Assembly (NCBI RefSeq): GCF_943913405.1
Contig: NZ_CALTYA010000019.1
Span: forward strand, 1 to 64,000
DNA: 64,000 nucleotides
DNA from: an uncultured Flavobacterium sp.
GTDB taxonomy: Bacteria > Bacteroidota > Bacteroidia > Flavobacteriales > Flavobacteriaceae
Direction: 5' to 3'
The position numbers were made by a program, and so were the translations under genes. Position 1 is the stretch's first letter; each line of letters starts with the position of its first letter. Below the pieces are notes generated by a model. The model worked only from the letters and a program-made list of their open reading frames with translations. It made no database searches and was not told the origin of the DNA. Below, in pieces: positions 26,173-34,406 of the stretch.

Positions 26173-28209
26173 ATGATTATGATGCCTAACGAAACTTTAT
26201 TGAAAGCAATTTCCTGGACATTGGTGCATTCCGTGTGGCAAGGATTAATTCTGGCTGTTTTGGCCGGATTGGTAATATTATTTACAAAAAAATCAACTTC
26301 TGTTTTGAGATATAATTTGCTTGCAGGCTTGTTCGTCTCTTTTATGATAGCCGTAGGATTTACATTTAGTTATGAATTTCAAGAAGAAGGAAGAGAAACG
26401 ATAACGCGCCTGAATTTGCCGATTGAGAACCAAAATTTTGCAGTCGCTGGAGCTATTCCTGAGGAAAAAGCAGATTTGTCGATGCAAATTATAAATTTCT
26501 TAAATGAAAATTCAAGCCTAATCGTGCTCATTTGGTTCTTGATTTTCAGCGTAAAATGCTTGAATATTTTCAGCAACCTGAACCATATTTACAGAATCAG
26601 AAATTACAGAATTCAAAATCCGCCACAATATTGGAGCGACAGGGTTTCCCAATTAAGCAAGACCCTAAATATCAAAAAGCCCATTGTTTTGCTGGAATCG
26701 CAATTGGTGAAAGTGCCTTCCGTGACCGGATTTTTCAAGCCGATCATTTTGATTCCTGTCGGATTGCTTTCAAATTTGCCACAAGACCAAATCGAAGCTA
26801 TTTTATTGCACGAATTGGCGCACATCCGCCGCAAAGATTATTTTATAAACTTGATCCAGAGTTTTGCAGAAATTATATTTTTCTTCAATCCGGGCGTGCT
26901 TTGGCTGTCTTCTTTGCTAAAGGAAGAAAGGGAAAACTGCTGTGACGACATTGCAGTGGGAATCACGAAAAGCAAATCTAAATTTATTCATGCGCTGGTT
27001 TCCTTCCAAGAATATAATATGAAGCAAAATCAATTGGCAATGGGATTTGGAGGCAGAAAAAATCAGTTGCTGGAACGTGCAAAACGCATTATCCATGACA
27101 ATAATAAGTCTTTGAATTCTATTGAAAAGACATTTCTTTCCATTTGTTTTATCATTGTTGCAGTATTTATGATTGCTTGTTCCAATACAAAATCTACTGT
27201 TGCAAATACAGAAGCTTTGCCTGAAACAGCTGTGCCATTTGATAATACAAGACCAGCAACTGAAGAAGAACTAATAGCTTACAATGAAGCGCTTTCAGAA
27301 GCGGAAGTAGATAAAATTGAAGCAGAAAGAGCCATAAAAGAAGCAGAGCAGTTGCAAATAGAATCGGAACAAGAAAGGATTGTTGCCGAACAGGAAAAAA
27401 TTGAGGCAGAACGAGAAAAAATAGAAGAAGACGAAGAAAAAGAGGAGATAGGAAATCTAAGAATTGAAGTTCCCGTTCAAGTGAAAGTGTCTAACAAAGT
27501 TGAGCCATTAGCGCCTAATAATTACAGAATAGATTCTGAAAAAGCCAGAATCGAAGGTGAAAAAGCAAGGATTGAAGGCGCAAAAGCCAGAGTAGAAGGA
27601 GAAAAGGCAAGAATCGAAGGAGCAAAAGCAGCAGCTGAAGGAGCGAAAGCCAGAGTAGAAGGAGCAAAAGCGAGAATCGAAGGAGCAAAAGCAGCAATTG
27701 AAGGAGCGAAAGCAAGAGCTGAAGGAGATAAAGCGAGAATTGAAGGAGCAAAAGCTAGAATTGCGGGAGAGAAAGCAAAACTCGAAGCCCAAAAAGCAGT
27801 TTTAGAAGCCCAAAAAGCCAAAGTTGATGCTGATCTAAAAAAACTTGAATCAAAACTTGAAAAAGAAAAATATAAAAACGGACTAGGTTCTTCTGTATAT
27901 ACCAAAGAAACTGCAACAAACACAAATGGCAATAAGTCTAAGAACAAAACCGTAATTTATGGCGATGTTATTCCCGAAGGCGTTGATAACATTTCTCATG
28001 AAATTATCGAAACATTAATTGCAGAAAATGTAATTTATAATGTAGAAAATCTGTCCTATAAATTATCAAGAGCTGATTTTATCGTCAACGGAAAAAGCAT
28101 TTCTGATAAGGTTCATGACAAATTGAAAAAATACCTAAAGCCTAATATTTCAGCAGTTTATTACAATTATGAGGTGTCTTCTGCGCAAGATGCAAAAAAT
28201 AAGAAATAA
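26173..28209 (+). CDS. BlaR1-like M56 membrane metallopeptidase with heptad-repeat domain
   Basis: This 678-residue inner-membrane sensor protease has transmembrane helices at about 20-38, 47-66, 114-135 and 325-343. The zinc site is HELAH at 213-217 in LLHELAHIRRKDYF, with the distal Glu in KEERENCCDD. The last helix ends in VAVFMIACS. Unlike BlaR1 there is no penicillin-binding sensor domain. The C-terminal half carries an acidic helix-forming region (about 365-435), then some 14 heptads of the type EGAKARI (about 457-560), then a small globular end. A long rigid periplasmic helix is the likely result. In family terms it should cleave BlaI when a signal arrives; the signal is unknown. Confidence 0.88.
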   Translation: MIMMPNETLLKAISWTLVHSVWQGLILAVLAGLVILFTKKSTSVLRYNLLAGLFVSFMIAVGFTFSYEFQEEGRETITRLNLPIENQNFAVAGAIPEEKADLSMQIINFLNENSSLIVLIWFLIFSVKCLNIFSNLNHIYRIRNYRIQNPPQYWSDRVSQLSKTLNIKKPIVLLESQLVKVPSVTGFFKPIILIPVGLLSNLPQDQIEAILLHELAHIRRKDYFINLIQSFAEIIFFFNPGVLWLSSLLKEERENCCDDIAVGITKSKSKFIHALVSFQEYNMKQNQLAMGFGGRKNQLLERAKRIIHDNNKSLNSIEKTFLSICFIIVAVFMIACSNTKSTVANTEALPETAVPFDNTRPATEEELIAYNEALSEAEVDKIEAERAIKEAEQLQIESEQERIVAEQEKIEAEREKIEEDEEKEEIGNLRIEVPVQVKVSNKVEPLAPNNYRIDSEKARIEGEKARIEGAKARVEGEKARIEGAKAAAEGAKARVEGAKARIEGAKAAIEGAKARAEGDKARIEGAKARIAGEKAKLEAQKAVLEAQKAKVDADLKKLESKLEKEKYKNGLGSSVYTKETATNTNGNKSKNKTVIYGDVIPEGVDNISHEIIETLIAENVIYNVENLSYKLSRADFIVNGKSISDKVHDKLKKYLKPNISAVYYNYEVSSAQDAKNKK

Positions 28210-28328
28210 GCATTTAATTTAATAGTCGTCTCATCAACGGAAGGATTAATTTCCTAAATTTATCAAAATTCAATCATCAGAGTTTCAATCATCGCCGAAA
28301 GGCAAATCAATCAAAAACGATCATCAAA

Positions 28329-30776
28329 ATGGTAAGAATAGCAACCTCGCTTGTTGTTTTTTTCCTACTGTGTTCTGCCACGCTGTTTGCTCAAACATCA
28401 GGAAAAATCAGTGGAAAAATTAAGGATTCCAACCAGCTTCCCATTGAAGCCGCTGTGGTTTCACTGCTGTTGGCGGCAGATAATTCGCTTGTAAAAACGC
28501 AGTTTTCAGATGCTGACGGAAGCTTTGAATTTGCTGACTTAAAGCAAAATAATTACAAAATCACCATTGAATATTTAGGTTTCAAAAAATACCAAAGCGA
28601 AAGTATTTATCTTTTGAAAGAGGCTGTTGTTTTGCCAGAAATCCAATTGCAAAATTCAGAAGCAAGCACTTTGAACGAAGTGGCAATCGAGAAAAAGAAA
28701 GCTTTCGTGGAAAGAAAAATCGACCGAACTGTCGTAAATGTCGATGCCATGATTTCAAACGCAGGCACCGATGCGATGGAAGTTTTAGAAAAATCACCAG
28801 GAATTATCGTAGAAGAAAACGGAACCATCAAAATCAAGGGAAAATCAGGCGTCATGGTTTTCATTGATGACAAACCGACATATTTATCAGGAGCAGATTT
28901 AGAAGTCTATCTGAAATCTTTGCCAGCAAGCACGCTCGATCAAATCGAAATCATGACCAATCCGCCAGCGCAATATGACGCTGCAGGAAGTGCTGGCGTA
29001 ATCAATATCAAAACCAAGAAAAGCAAGTCAAAAGGGTTCAACGGAAGCCTGACTTCAAGAATTTCCCAAGGAAAAAGGATGCACGTCAGAAACGGCTTGA
29101 ATTTAAATTATACCGATAATAAAGTCCGCGTTTTTGGAAATATCAACCGAGCCGACCAAAAGTTTGTAAACGATTTGGATATTTTCAGAAGATATAAAAA
29201 CGAAGACGGAAGCACAAAAACGCTTTTCGACCAAAACACAATCATGGAAGAAAAAGTGGAAACCACAAACGCCAAAATAGGGATGGATTATTATGCTTCT
29301 GAAAAAACAACCTTCGGAATAAATTTCACAGGTCTGGTAAAATCAGGCAGAGAAACCAAAGACGGAAAGAGTATTTTAAAAAATGCTTTCGGCGCTTTAG
29401 ATTCTACGATTGTGGCAGATAATAGAGAAAGAAACAAGTTTAAAAATGGCGGCGTAAACTTAAATTTTCGTCATGATTTTGACAGCCTGGGAAGAAAAAT
29501 CACAATGGATGCCGATTTTTTAAGATATGAAAACGACATCGCCCAAAGTTTTAAAAATTATATTTTTCAGCCAGATAATTCCCTTTCAGAACAAGACGAA
29601 TTGATTGGAAATTTGCCTTCAAACATCAATATTTATACGTTTAAAACCGATTATGTCCATCCTTTTAAAAAAGGCGGAAAACTCGAAGCGGGTTATAAAA
29701 TAAGTTATTCCAAGACAGATAATATTGCAGATTATGCCAATGTAATTGATGCGGTTTCGATTCCAAATTACGACAGCAGCAATCATTTTAAATACGACGA
29801 AACAATCAATGCTTTGTATTTAAATTACAGCAGGGAATTCAAAAGATTCGGCATCCAGACTGGGTTGCGATTAGAAAACACAATTTCTGAAGGAAACCAA
29901 TTGGGCAATATTTTAAAGCCGGCTTCCAAGTTTAAAAGAGACTATACCAATCTTTTTCCCACAGTTTATTTGTCTTATAAATTAGATTCGATTGCGAATA
30001 ACCAACTTGTTTTATCTTACGGAAAAAGAATAAACCGTCCTTATTTTCAAGACTTGAATCCGTTTTTGAGTCCACTCGATAAGTTTACTTATTATTCTGG
30101 AAATCCTTATCTGAATCCTTCGTTTTCGCACAATTTAGAATTTACGTATAACTATAAAACGTTATTTTCAACGACATTGAGTTATGCCAAAACAAAAGAT
30201 GAAATCAACGAAACCATCGAAATCAGCGACGGAATTTATTACAGCCGGCCAGGAAACATTGGCAAAAGCCAAATCTGGAGCCTCAATATAAATTCAGATA
30301 TTCCGATAACCGACTGGCTGTCCGCAAATATATATTCTGAAGTAACGAACACCAATTACAAGAGCCAATTATATACAGAAAGATTGGATGTCAGCGGTAC
30401 GTTTTGGTTCATTTCAGCCTTAAACCGATTGAAATTTGCAAACGGCTGGTCGGCTGAATTTGGAGGAAGATACATGACCGACATGGAATCGGCGCAGTTC
30501 ACGGCAGGCGCAAGAGGTGCCGTAAATCTAGCCGCACAAAAGAAAATATTAAGCGGGAAAGGAAGCCTGAAATTAGCGTTTAACGATATTTTCTACACTA
30601 ATATCAATACCGGAACAATCAACAATTTAAGGCTCACAGATGCCAATTATAGAAATAAGGGAGACATACGATTCATAGCCCTGACATTCACTTACGGTTT
30701 TGGAAAATCCTTTGAATCAAAGAAAACACACGATGAAACAGGCTCAGAAAGCGAGCAGAATAGGGTCAAAAATTAA
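28329..30776 (+). CDS. outer-membrane beta-barrel protein, PF14905 type (TonB-receptor-like)
   Basis: This 815-residue protein has a signal peptide (ending LFAQ), a CarboxypepD_reg-like domain (about 25-105, GKISGKIKDSNQLPIEAAVV), a plug-like domain (about 120-235, VLEKSPGIIVEENGTIKIKG and NPPAQYDAAGSAGVINI) and a barrel to the C-terminus. This is the OMP_b-brl_3 family often found next to BlaI/M56 pairs or sensor kinases in Bacteroidota. It starts 119 bases after the protease, on the same strand with no clear terminator between, so co-control is likely. No partner SusD gene is present, and the cargo is unknown. Confidence 0.88.
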   Translation: MVRIATSLVVFFLLCSATLFAQTSGKISGKIKDSNQLPIEAAVVSLLLAADNSLVKTQFSDADGSFEFADLKQNNYKITIEYLGFKKYQSESIYLLKEAVVLPEIQLQNSEASTLNEVAIEKKKAFVERKIDRTVVNVDAMISNAGTDAMEVLEKSPGIIVEENGTIKIKGKSGVMVFIDDKPTYLSGADLEVYLKSLPASTLDQIEIMTNPPAQYDAAGSAGVINIKTKKSKSKGFNGSLTSRISQGKRMHVRNGLNLNYTDNKVRVFGNINRADQKFVNDLDIFRRYKNEDGSTKTLFDQNTIMEEKVETTNAKIGMDYYASEKTTFGINFTGLVKSGRETKDGKSILKNAFGALDSTIVADNRERNKFKNGGVNLNFRHDFDSLGRKITMDADFLRYENDIAQSFKNYIFQPDNSLSEQDELIGNLPSNINIYTFKTDYVHPFKKGGKLEAGYKISYSKTDNIADYANVIDAVSIPNYDSSNHFKYDETINALYLNYSREFKRFGIQTGLRLENTISEGNQLGNILKPASKFKRDYTNLFPTVYLSYKLDSIANNQLVLSYGKRINRPYFQDLNPFLSPLDKFTYYSGNPYLNPSFSHNLEFTYNYKTLFSTTLSYAKTKDEINETIEISDGIYYSRPGNIGKSQIWSLNINSDIPITDWLSANIYSEVTNTNYKSQLYTERLDVSGTFWFISALNRLKFANGWSAEFGGRYMTDMESAQFTAGARGAVNLAAQKKILSGKGSLKLAFNDIFYTNINTGTINNLRLTDANYRNKGDIRFIALTFTYGFGKSFESKKTHDETGSESEQNRVKN

Positions 30777-30844
30777 AGAATTTTGTTGCAGTTAGTTAGT
30801 CAAAAAGAGCAAGGCAAAAGCCGAAGCTCTTTTGGCGTTTATAG

Positions 30845-30900
30845 AACCGCGCAAAACCCTTAGCAACTTAGCGCCTCAGCAACTTTGCACCTTAAAACTA
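30845..30900. repeat. dispersed GCAACTTAGCGCCTCAGCAA-type repeat
   Basis: This is one unit of a repeat with alternating CTTAGCAACTTAGCGCCTCAGCAACTTTGCACCTT text. A related, longer unit forms the inverted repeat at 35884-35946. Confidence 0.6.
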
Positions 30901-30914
30901 TTTCCCTAAATTTG
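30884..30914 (+). promoter_or_regulatory. miaE promoter
   Basis: TTTG (30884-30887), 19 bases, then TAAATTTG (30907-30914): a good Bacteroidota promoter 20 bases before the start codon. The TTTG falls inside the dispersed repeat. Confidence 0.6.
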
Positions 30915-30933
30915 CCCTCTAAAATCATTCACT

Positions 30934-31527
30934 ATGTCAATGCTCCGCCTACAATTGCCAACCGACCCAAGATGGGTAAATATCGTCGAAAAAAACATTG
31001 AAGAAATCTTGACAGACCACGCTTGGTGCGAACAGAAGGCGGCGTCTAATGCAATTACGATTATTACGATAAATTCAGAATATCCTGATTTGGTGACAGA
31101 TATGCTGGCTTTGGCAAAAGAAGAAATCGAGCATTTTGAAATGGTGCACGACATCATCAAAAAACGCGGACTGACTTTAGGGCGTGAAAGAAAAGACGAA
31201 TACGTAGGCGAATTGGCAAAATACATGAAGCAGAGCAATACCGGAAGCCGTGTCTCAGGATTTGTAGAAAGAATGCTGTTCTCGGCAATGATCGAAGCCA
31301 GAAGCTGTGAGCGCTTTAAAGTGCTTTCAGAAAATATAAAAGACGAAGAATTATCAAAATTCTACTGGGATTTGATGGAAAGCGAAGCCGCACATTACAC
31401 AACGTTTATCACTTACGCCAGAAAATACGGAACAGGAATCGACGTTGAAAAACGCTGGAGAGAATGGTTAGATTTTGAAGCATCAGTAATCGCAAAATAT
31501 GGAAAAAGCGAAACTATCCACGGATAA
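30934..31527 (+). CDS. miaE: tRNA-(ms2io6A)-hydroxylase, MiaE family
   Basis: This 197-residue ferritin-like di-iron monooxygenase hydroxylates the isopentenyl side chain of ms2i6A37 in tRNA. Iron ligands are visible in the helices: HAWCEQKAASNA, KEEIEHFEMVHD (Glu64-x-x-His67), EARSCERFKVL and ESEAAHYTTF. The N-terminal PTDPRWVNIVEKNIEEILTD is typical of the family. The 3' end overlaps the convergent pentapeptide-repeat gene by 14 bases. Confidence 0.93.
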   Translation: MSMLRLQLPTDPRWVNIVEKNIEEILTDHAWCEQKAASNAITIITINSEYPDLVTDMLALAKEEIEHFEMVHDIIKKRGLTLGRERKDEYVGELAKYMKQSNTGSRVSGFVERMLFSAMIEARSCERFKVLSENIKDEELSKFYWDLMESEAAHYTTFITYARKYGTGIDVEKRWREWLDFEASVIAKYGKSETIHG

Positions 31528-32086
31528 CCAGCTCGTGTTTTTCAACCAAACCTTTTAAGCCAGCCAACGAAAAGCTGGCTTTTTTAATTTTATTCTTTTC
31601 TGGGTCGATCGAGAAATTATAGCTTGTCGTAAAATCAGCCTTATTAGCAATGGTATTGTGAAACACAGCCTTATGCAGATTGCAGTTTTCAAACAAAACA
31701 TCGCTCAGGTCCGTATTCATGAAATCAACGGCAATCATGCTGCAGTTCGTGAAACTCGTCCCTTTCATCTTTAAGTCATAAAACTTGCCGAAATCTAGAA
31801 TGCAGTCCTTGAAATGAATCTCAAAAATCAGTTTGTCGCACATTGAAAAGTTGACATCTAAAACTTGGCAGTCGATGAAATTTACGCCTCTGAATGCCAC
31901 GTGATTAATTTTTGCATCACTAAAATCACAGTTGGTAAAAGTACAGTCAGTAAAAGTCACGCCAATAAAATTGCATCTTGTGAAATCACAGCCATTGAAA
32001 TTGCAGACCTCAAATTCCTTTAAATTAAATTCATCAGCAGTATAAATGTTGTCAAAATAATCTTGGTCGTGAATATATTCGGTCAT
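31514..32086 (-). CDS. pentapeptide-repeat protein
   Basis: This 190-residue protein is built of A(D/N)LxX-type repeats, mostly in the Cys/Phe-rich form: FEVCNFNGCDFTRCNF, FTDCTFTNCDFSDAKI, VAFRGVNFIDC, FTNCSMIAVDFMN, VLFENCNLHKAVFHN. Such sequences fold into a right-handed quadrilateral beta-helix. Some family members (Qnr, MfpA) mimic DNA and protect gyrase; most have no known role. No signal peptide, so cytoplasmic. It is convergent with miaE. Confidence 0.88.
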   Translation of the reverse strand: MTEYIHDQDYFDNIYTADEFNLKEFEVCNFNGCDFTRCNFIGVTFTDCTFTNCDFSDAKINHVAFRGVNFIDCQVLDVNFSMCDKLIFEIHFKDCILDFGKFYDLKMKGTSFTNCSMIAVDFMNTDLSDVLFENCNLHKAVFHNTIANKADFTTSYNFSIDPEKNKIKKASFSLAGLKGLVEKHELVIRG

Positions 32087-32100
32087 GTAAATTAAGATTT

Positions 32101-32658
32101 GTGCAAAGCTATTCTAATTTTTTAGATTACATAAAAATAGTAAGAAGCAAAAGCAAAAAGCCTTCAAGCCAAATGCACCAAAATACATTAAAAAGAAATC
32201 AAGCCACTGCAAAAAGAAATCAAACTATTACGAAAAGAAATCAAGCTACTACGAAAAGAAAACAAGCAACTGCGAAAAGAAAACAAGCGACTGCAGAAAG
32301 AAATCAAGCTACTGCAAAAAGAAATCAAGCTACTGCAAAAAGAAAACAAGCAACTGCGAAAAGAAATCAAGCAACTGCAGAAAGAAAACAAGCAACTGCA
32401 AAAAGAAAACAAGCAACTGCAAAAAGAAAACAAGCAACTGCGAAAAGAAATCAAGCAACTGCAAAAAGAAAACAAGCAACTGCAAAAAGAAAACAAGCAA
32501 CTGCAAAAAGAAAACAAGCGACTGCGAAAAGAAAACAAGCAACTGCGAAAAGAAAACAAGCAACTGCGAAGAGAAAACAATCTACTTCAAAAGGAATTCA
32601 AGCTCAAAAAGATAAAGCTTTAATAGTAAGGAATATAAAAATACCTCACTTTAACTAA
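32101..32658 (+). pseudogene. heptad-repeat open frame, probably decayed or frame-shifted
   Basis: A GTG-started frame of 185 codons reads as 19 heptads of KRKQATA type. The same DNA read one base on (32192-32623) gives the far more regular series KENKQLR, KEIKLLQ, with Ile or Asn at one core position and Leu at the other in nearly every unit, a leucine-zipper coiled coil ending KEFKLKKIKL before TAA. In that frame a TAA stands immediately before the first unit (32189-32191) and there is no start codon. Loss of one A from the A-run at 32191 would join the GTG frame to the zipper frame. I infer a broken or slippage-prone gene; the exact product is uncertain. Confidence 0.35.
32191..32589. repeat. 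21-bp tandem array, 19 units
   Basis: Nineteen head-to-tail copies of AAAAGAAAACAAGCAACTGC plus one base, with variants (AAATC for AAAAC, GCT/GCG/GCC for GCA), lie in the divergent spacer between the pentapeptide-repeat gene and the VWA gene. Copies in the right half are nearly identical, those at the left edge more diverged, as expected from repeated slippage or unequal crossing over. No spacers, so not CRISPR. Confidence 0.9.
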
Positions 32659-32713
32659 AAATTAATAACAGTTGAAAACTATCACATTCAATTAAGTAGT
32701 AATTTTATCGACT

Positions 32714-33832
32714 ATGGAAACTAATAAAAGAAAAGGCTTTTTATTCAAGCAATATGAAGCTCCAAATTTGTCTCCGTTTGATAAACTCTTCGAGATTTTC
32801 AAAGAATTAATCACGCACACTTCAGGCGATTTGGACGAAGCAATAGACTGGCTTCGCGAACTAGACAAAGAGTATAAATTAACGGATGAAGCTTACACCA
32901 TCGATGATTTCATCGAAGACTTAAAAAAGAAAGGATACATCCGCGACGAAGTAAAAGACGACGGAACTGGCGGTTTGGCGATTACTGCAAAAACTGAAAG
33001 AGCCATCCGACAGCAAGCGCTCGACCAAATTTTTGGCAACTTAAAACGAAGCGGATCAGGAAGCCACAAGACAAAATATTCAGGCAACGGCGACGAACAC
33101 ACGGGCGAATTCCGCAATTATCATTTTGGCGACAGCCTTGAAAGAATTTCCCTCACGGAAAGCTTGCGCAACGCACAAATCAATAACGGCGTAGACAGTT
33201 TCAAGCTGACAGAAGAAGATTTGGTTGTAGAAGATTCACAGTTCAAAGCCCAAATGAGTACGGTTTTGATGATTGACATCAGCCACAGCATGATCCTTTA
33301 TGGCGAAGACCGAATCACGCCCGCCAAAAAAGTAGCCATGGCTTTAGCAGAATTAATCACAACCCGCTACCCAAAAGACACACTGGATATTTTAGTTTTC
33401 GGAAACGATGCCTGGCCAATCGCCATCAAAGATTTACCTTACTTAAAAGTAGGTCCGTATCACACCAACACGGTTGCGGGACTAGAACTCGCCATGGATT
33501 TATTAAGAAGAAAACGAAACACAAACAAACAAATCTTCATGATCACCGACGGAAAGCCAAGCTGTGTAAAAGAACGCGACGGTTCCTATTATATGAACAG
33601 CAACGGCCTCGACGAATACATCGTAGATAAGTGTTACAATATGGCGGGTCAAGCCCGAAAATTGCACATTCCAATCACCACATTTATGATTGCGAATGAC
33701 CCATATCTCCAGCAATTCGTAAACCATTTCACAGAAGCCAACCAAGGAAAAGCATTCTACACAGGATTAAAAGGTTTAGGCGAAATGATTTTCGAAGACT
33801 ATGAAACGAATAGAAAGAAAAGAGTAAAGTAG
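32714..33832 (+). CDS. VWA-domain protein
   Basis: This 372-residue cytoplasmic protein has a charged helical N-terminal part (about 1-165) and a C-terminal von Willebrand A domain with the MIDAS motif DISHSM (in VLMIDISHSMILYG), TLDILVFGNDAW and the later MITDGKPSCV. Proteins of this kind pair with MoxR-like AAA ATPases as a chaperone or metal-insertion unit. The AAA gene follows 570 bases downstream, after a secreted protein gene. The upstream spacer is the 21-bp array. Confidence 0.85.
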   Translation: METNKRKGFLFKQYEAPNLSPFDKLFEIFKELITHTSGDLDEAIDWLRELDKEYKLTDEAYTIDDFIEDLKKKGYIRDEVKDDGTGGLAITAKTERAIRQQALDQIFGNLKRSGSGSHKTKYSGNGDEHTGEFRNYHFGDSLERISLTESLRNAQINNGVDSFKLTEEDLVVEDSQFKAQMSTVLMIDISHSMILYGEDRITPAKKVAMALAELITTRYPKDTLDILVFGNDAWPIAIKDLPYLKVGPYHTNTVAGLELAMDLLRRKRNTNKQIFMITDGKPSCVKERDGSYYMNSNGLDEYIVDKCYNMAGQARKLHIPITTFMIANDPYLQQFVNHFTEANQGKAFYTGLKGLGEMIFEDYETNRKKRVK

Positions 33833-33908
33833 GCAGATTTCAGTTTCCAGTAGCGACGTCATTCCGAGGAAGGAATCAAGCACATAAAGTAGATCGACAA
33901 AAAAAAAT

Positions 33909-34406
33909 ATGAAAAAAACATTTCTTACATTATTTTCGATTATGACGTTTAGTTCAATTTACAGTCAGGAAATTGAGAATATAGATAATGAGCAAAATCT
34001 TTTATCAAAATGTTTTTCTGATTTAAGTCTGATTCAAGCACCAGATCATCCGATTTTTCAAACCAATCTTTGTAGTATTTTAGAATGTTTAATGATGTTT
34101 CGAATAATCAATAAAATTAAAGAGCCAATTGATTTGACCAAATATAAAAAAGAAATTATCGAACGTATAAATGAAATTTCTGTAAGGCTATATTTAGAAG
34201 GAAATCCTGTTTATTTGACAAGCGGAATGGATTGCAGTTACTATGCAAAAGAAAAAAATAATAAAAATGAAGATAATGATAAGCTGAAATATGTTTGTTA
34301 TGCAGATTGTGTAACATCTTATTCAGAGAAAGAATTGGCAGATATTTTTAATAATAGAACAATACAATTAATAAATAGCAAGAATAACAAAATAGCAAAA
34401 CAATGA
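33909..34406 (+). CDS. small secreted protein of unknown function
   Basis: This 165-residue protein has a signal peptide (MKKTFLTLFSIMTFSSIYSQ), then a helical, Lys- and Asn-rich body with six cysteines (KCFSDLS, LCSILECL, DCSYY, VCYADCV). No family recognised. It sits between the VWA and AAA genes, and its last codon overlaps the AAA start as ATGA, so it is translated with the pair although an exported protein is not an expected partner. The gene is noticeably more AT-rich than both neighbours, which suggests later insertion into an older VWA-AAA operon. Confidence 0.65.
   Translation: MKKTFLTLFSIMTFSSIYSQEIENIDNEQNLLSKCFSDLSLIQAPDHPIFQTNLCSILECLMMFRIINKIKEPIDLTKYKKEIIERINEISVRLYLEGNPVYLTSGMDCSYYAKEKNNKNEDNDKLKYVCYADCVTSYSEKELADIFNNRTIQLINSKNNKIAKQ

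Noticed and set aside
27508..27947. Three long minus-strand open frames opposite the M56 gene
   Set aside because: They mirror the heptad repeats of the M56 protease; Ser/Phe/Leu-rich low-complexity text with no start context.
32188..32580. Minus-strand Cys/Ser/Phe-rich open frames over the 21-bp array
   Set aside because: Same cause: a period divisible by three leaves several frames open. The plus-strand Leu frame fits selection far better.
32191..32589. CRISPR array
   Set aside because: Units are contiguous with no unique spacers and there are no cas genes.
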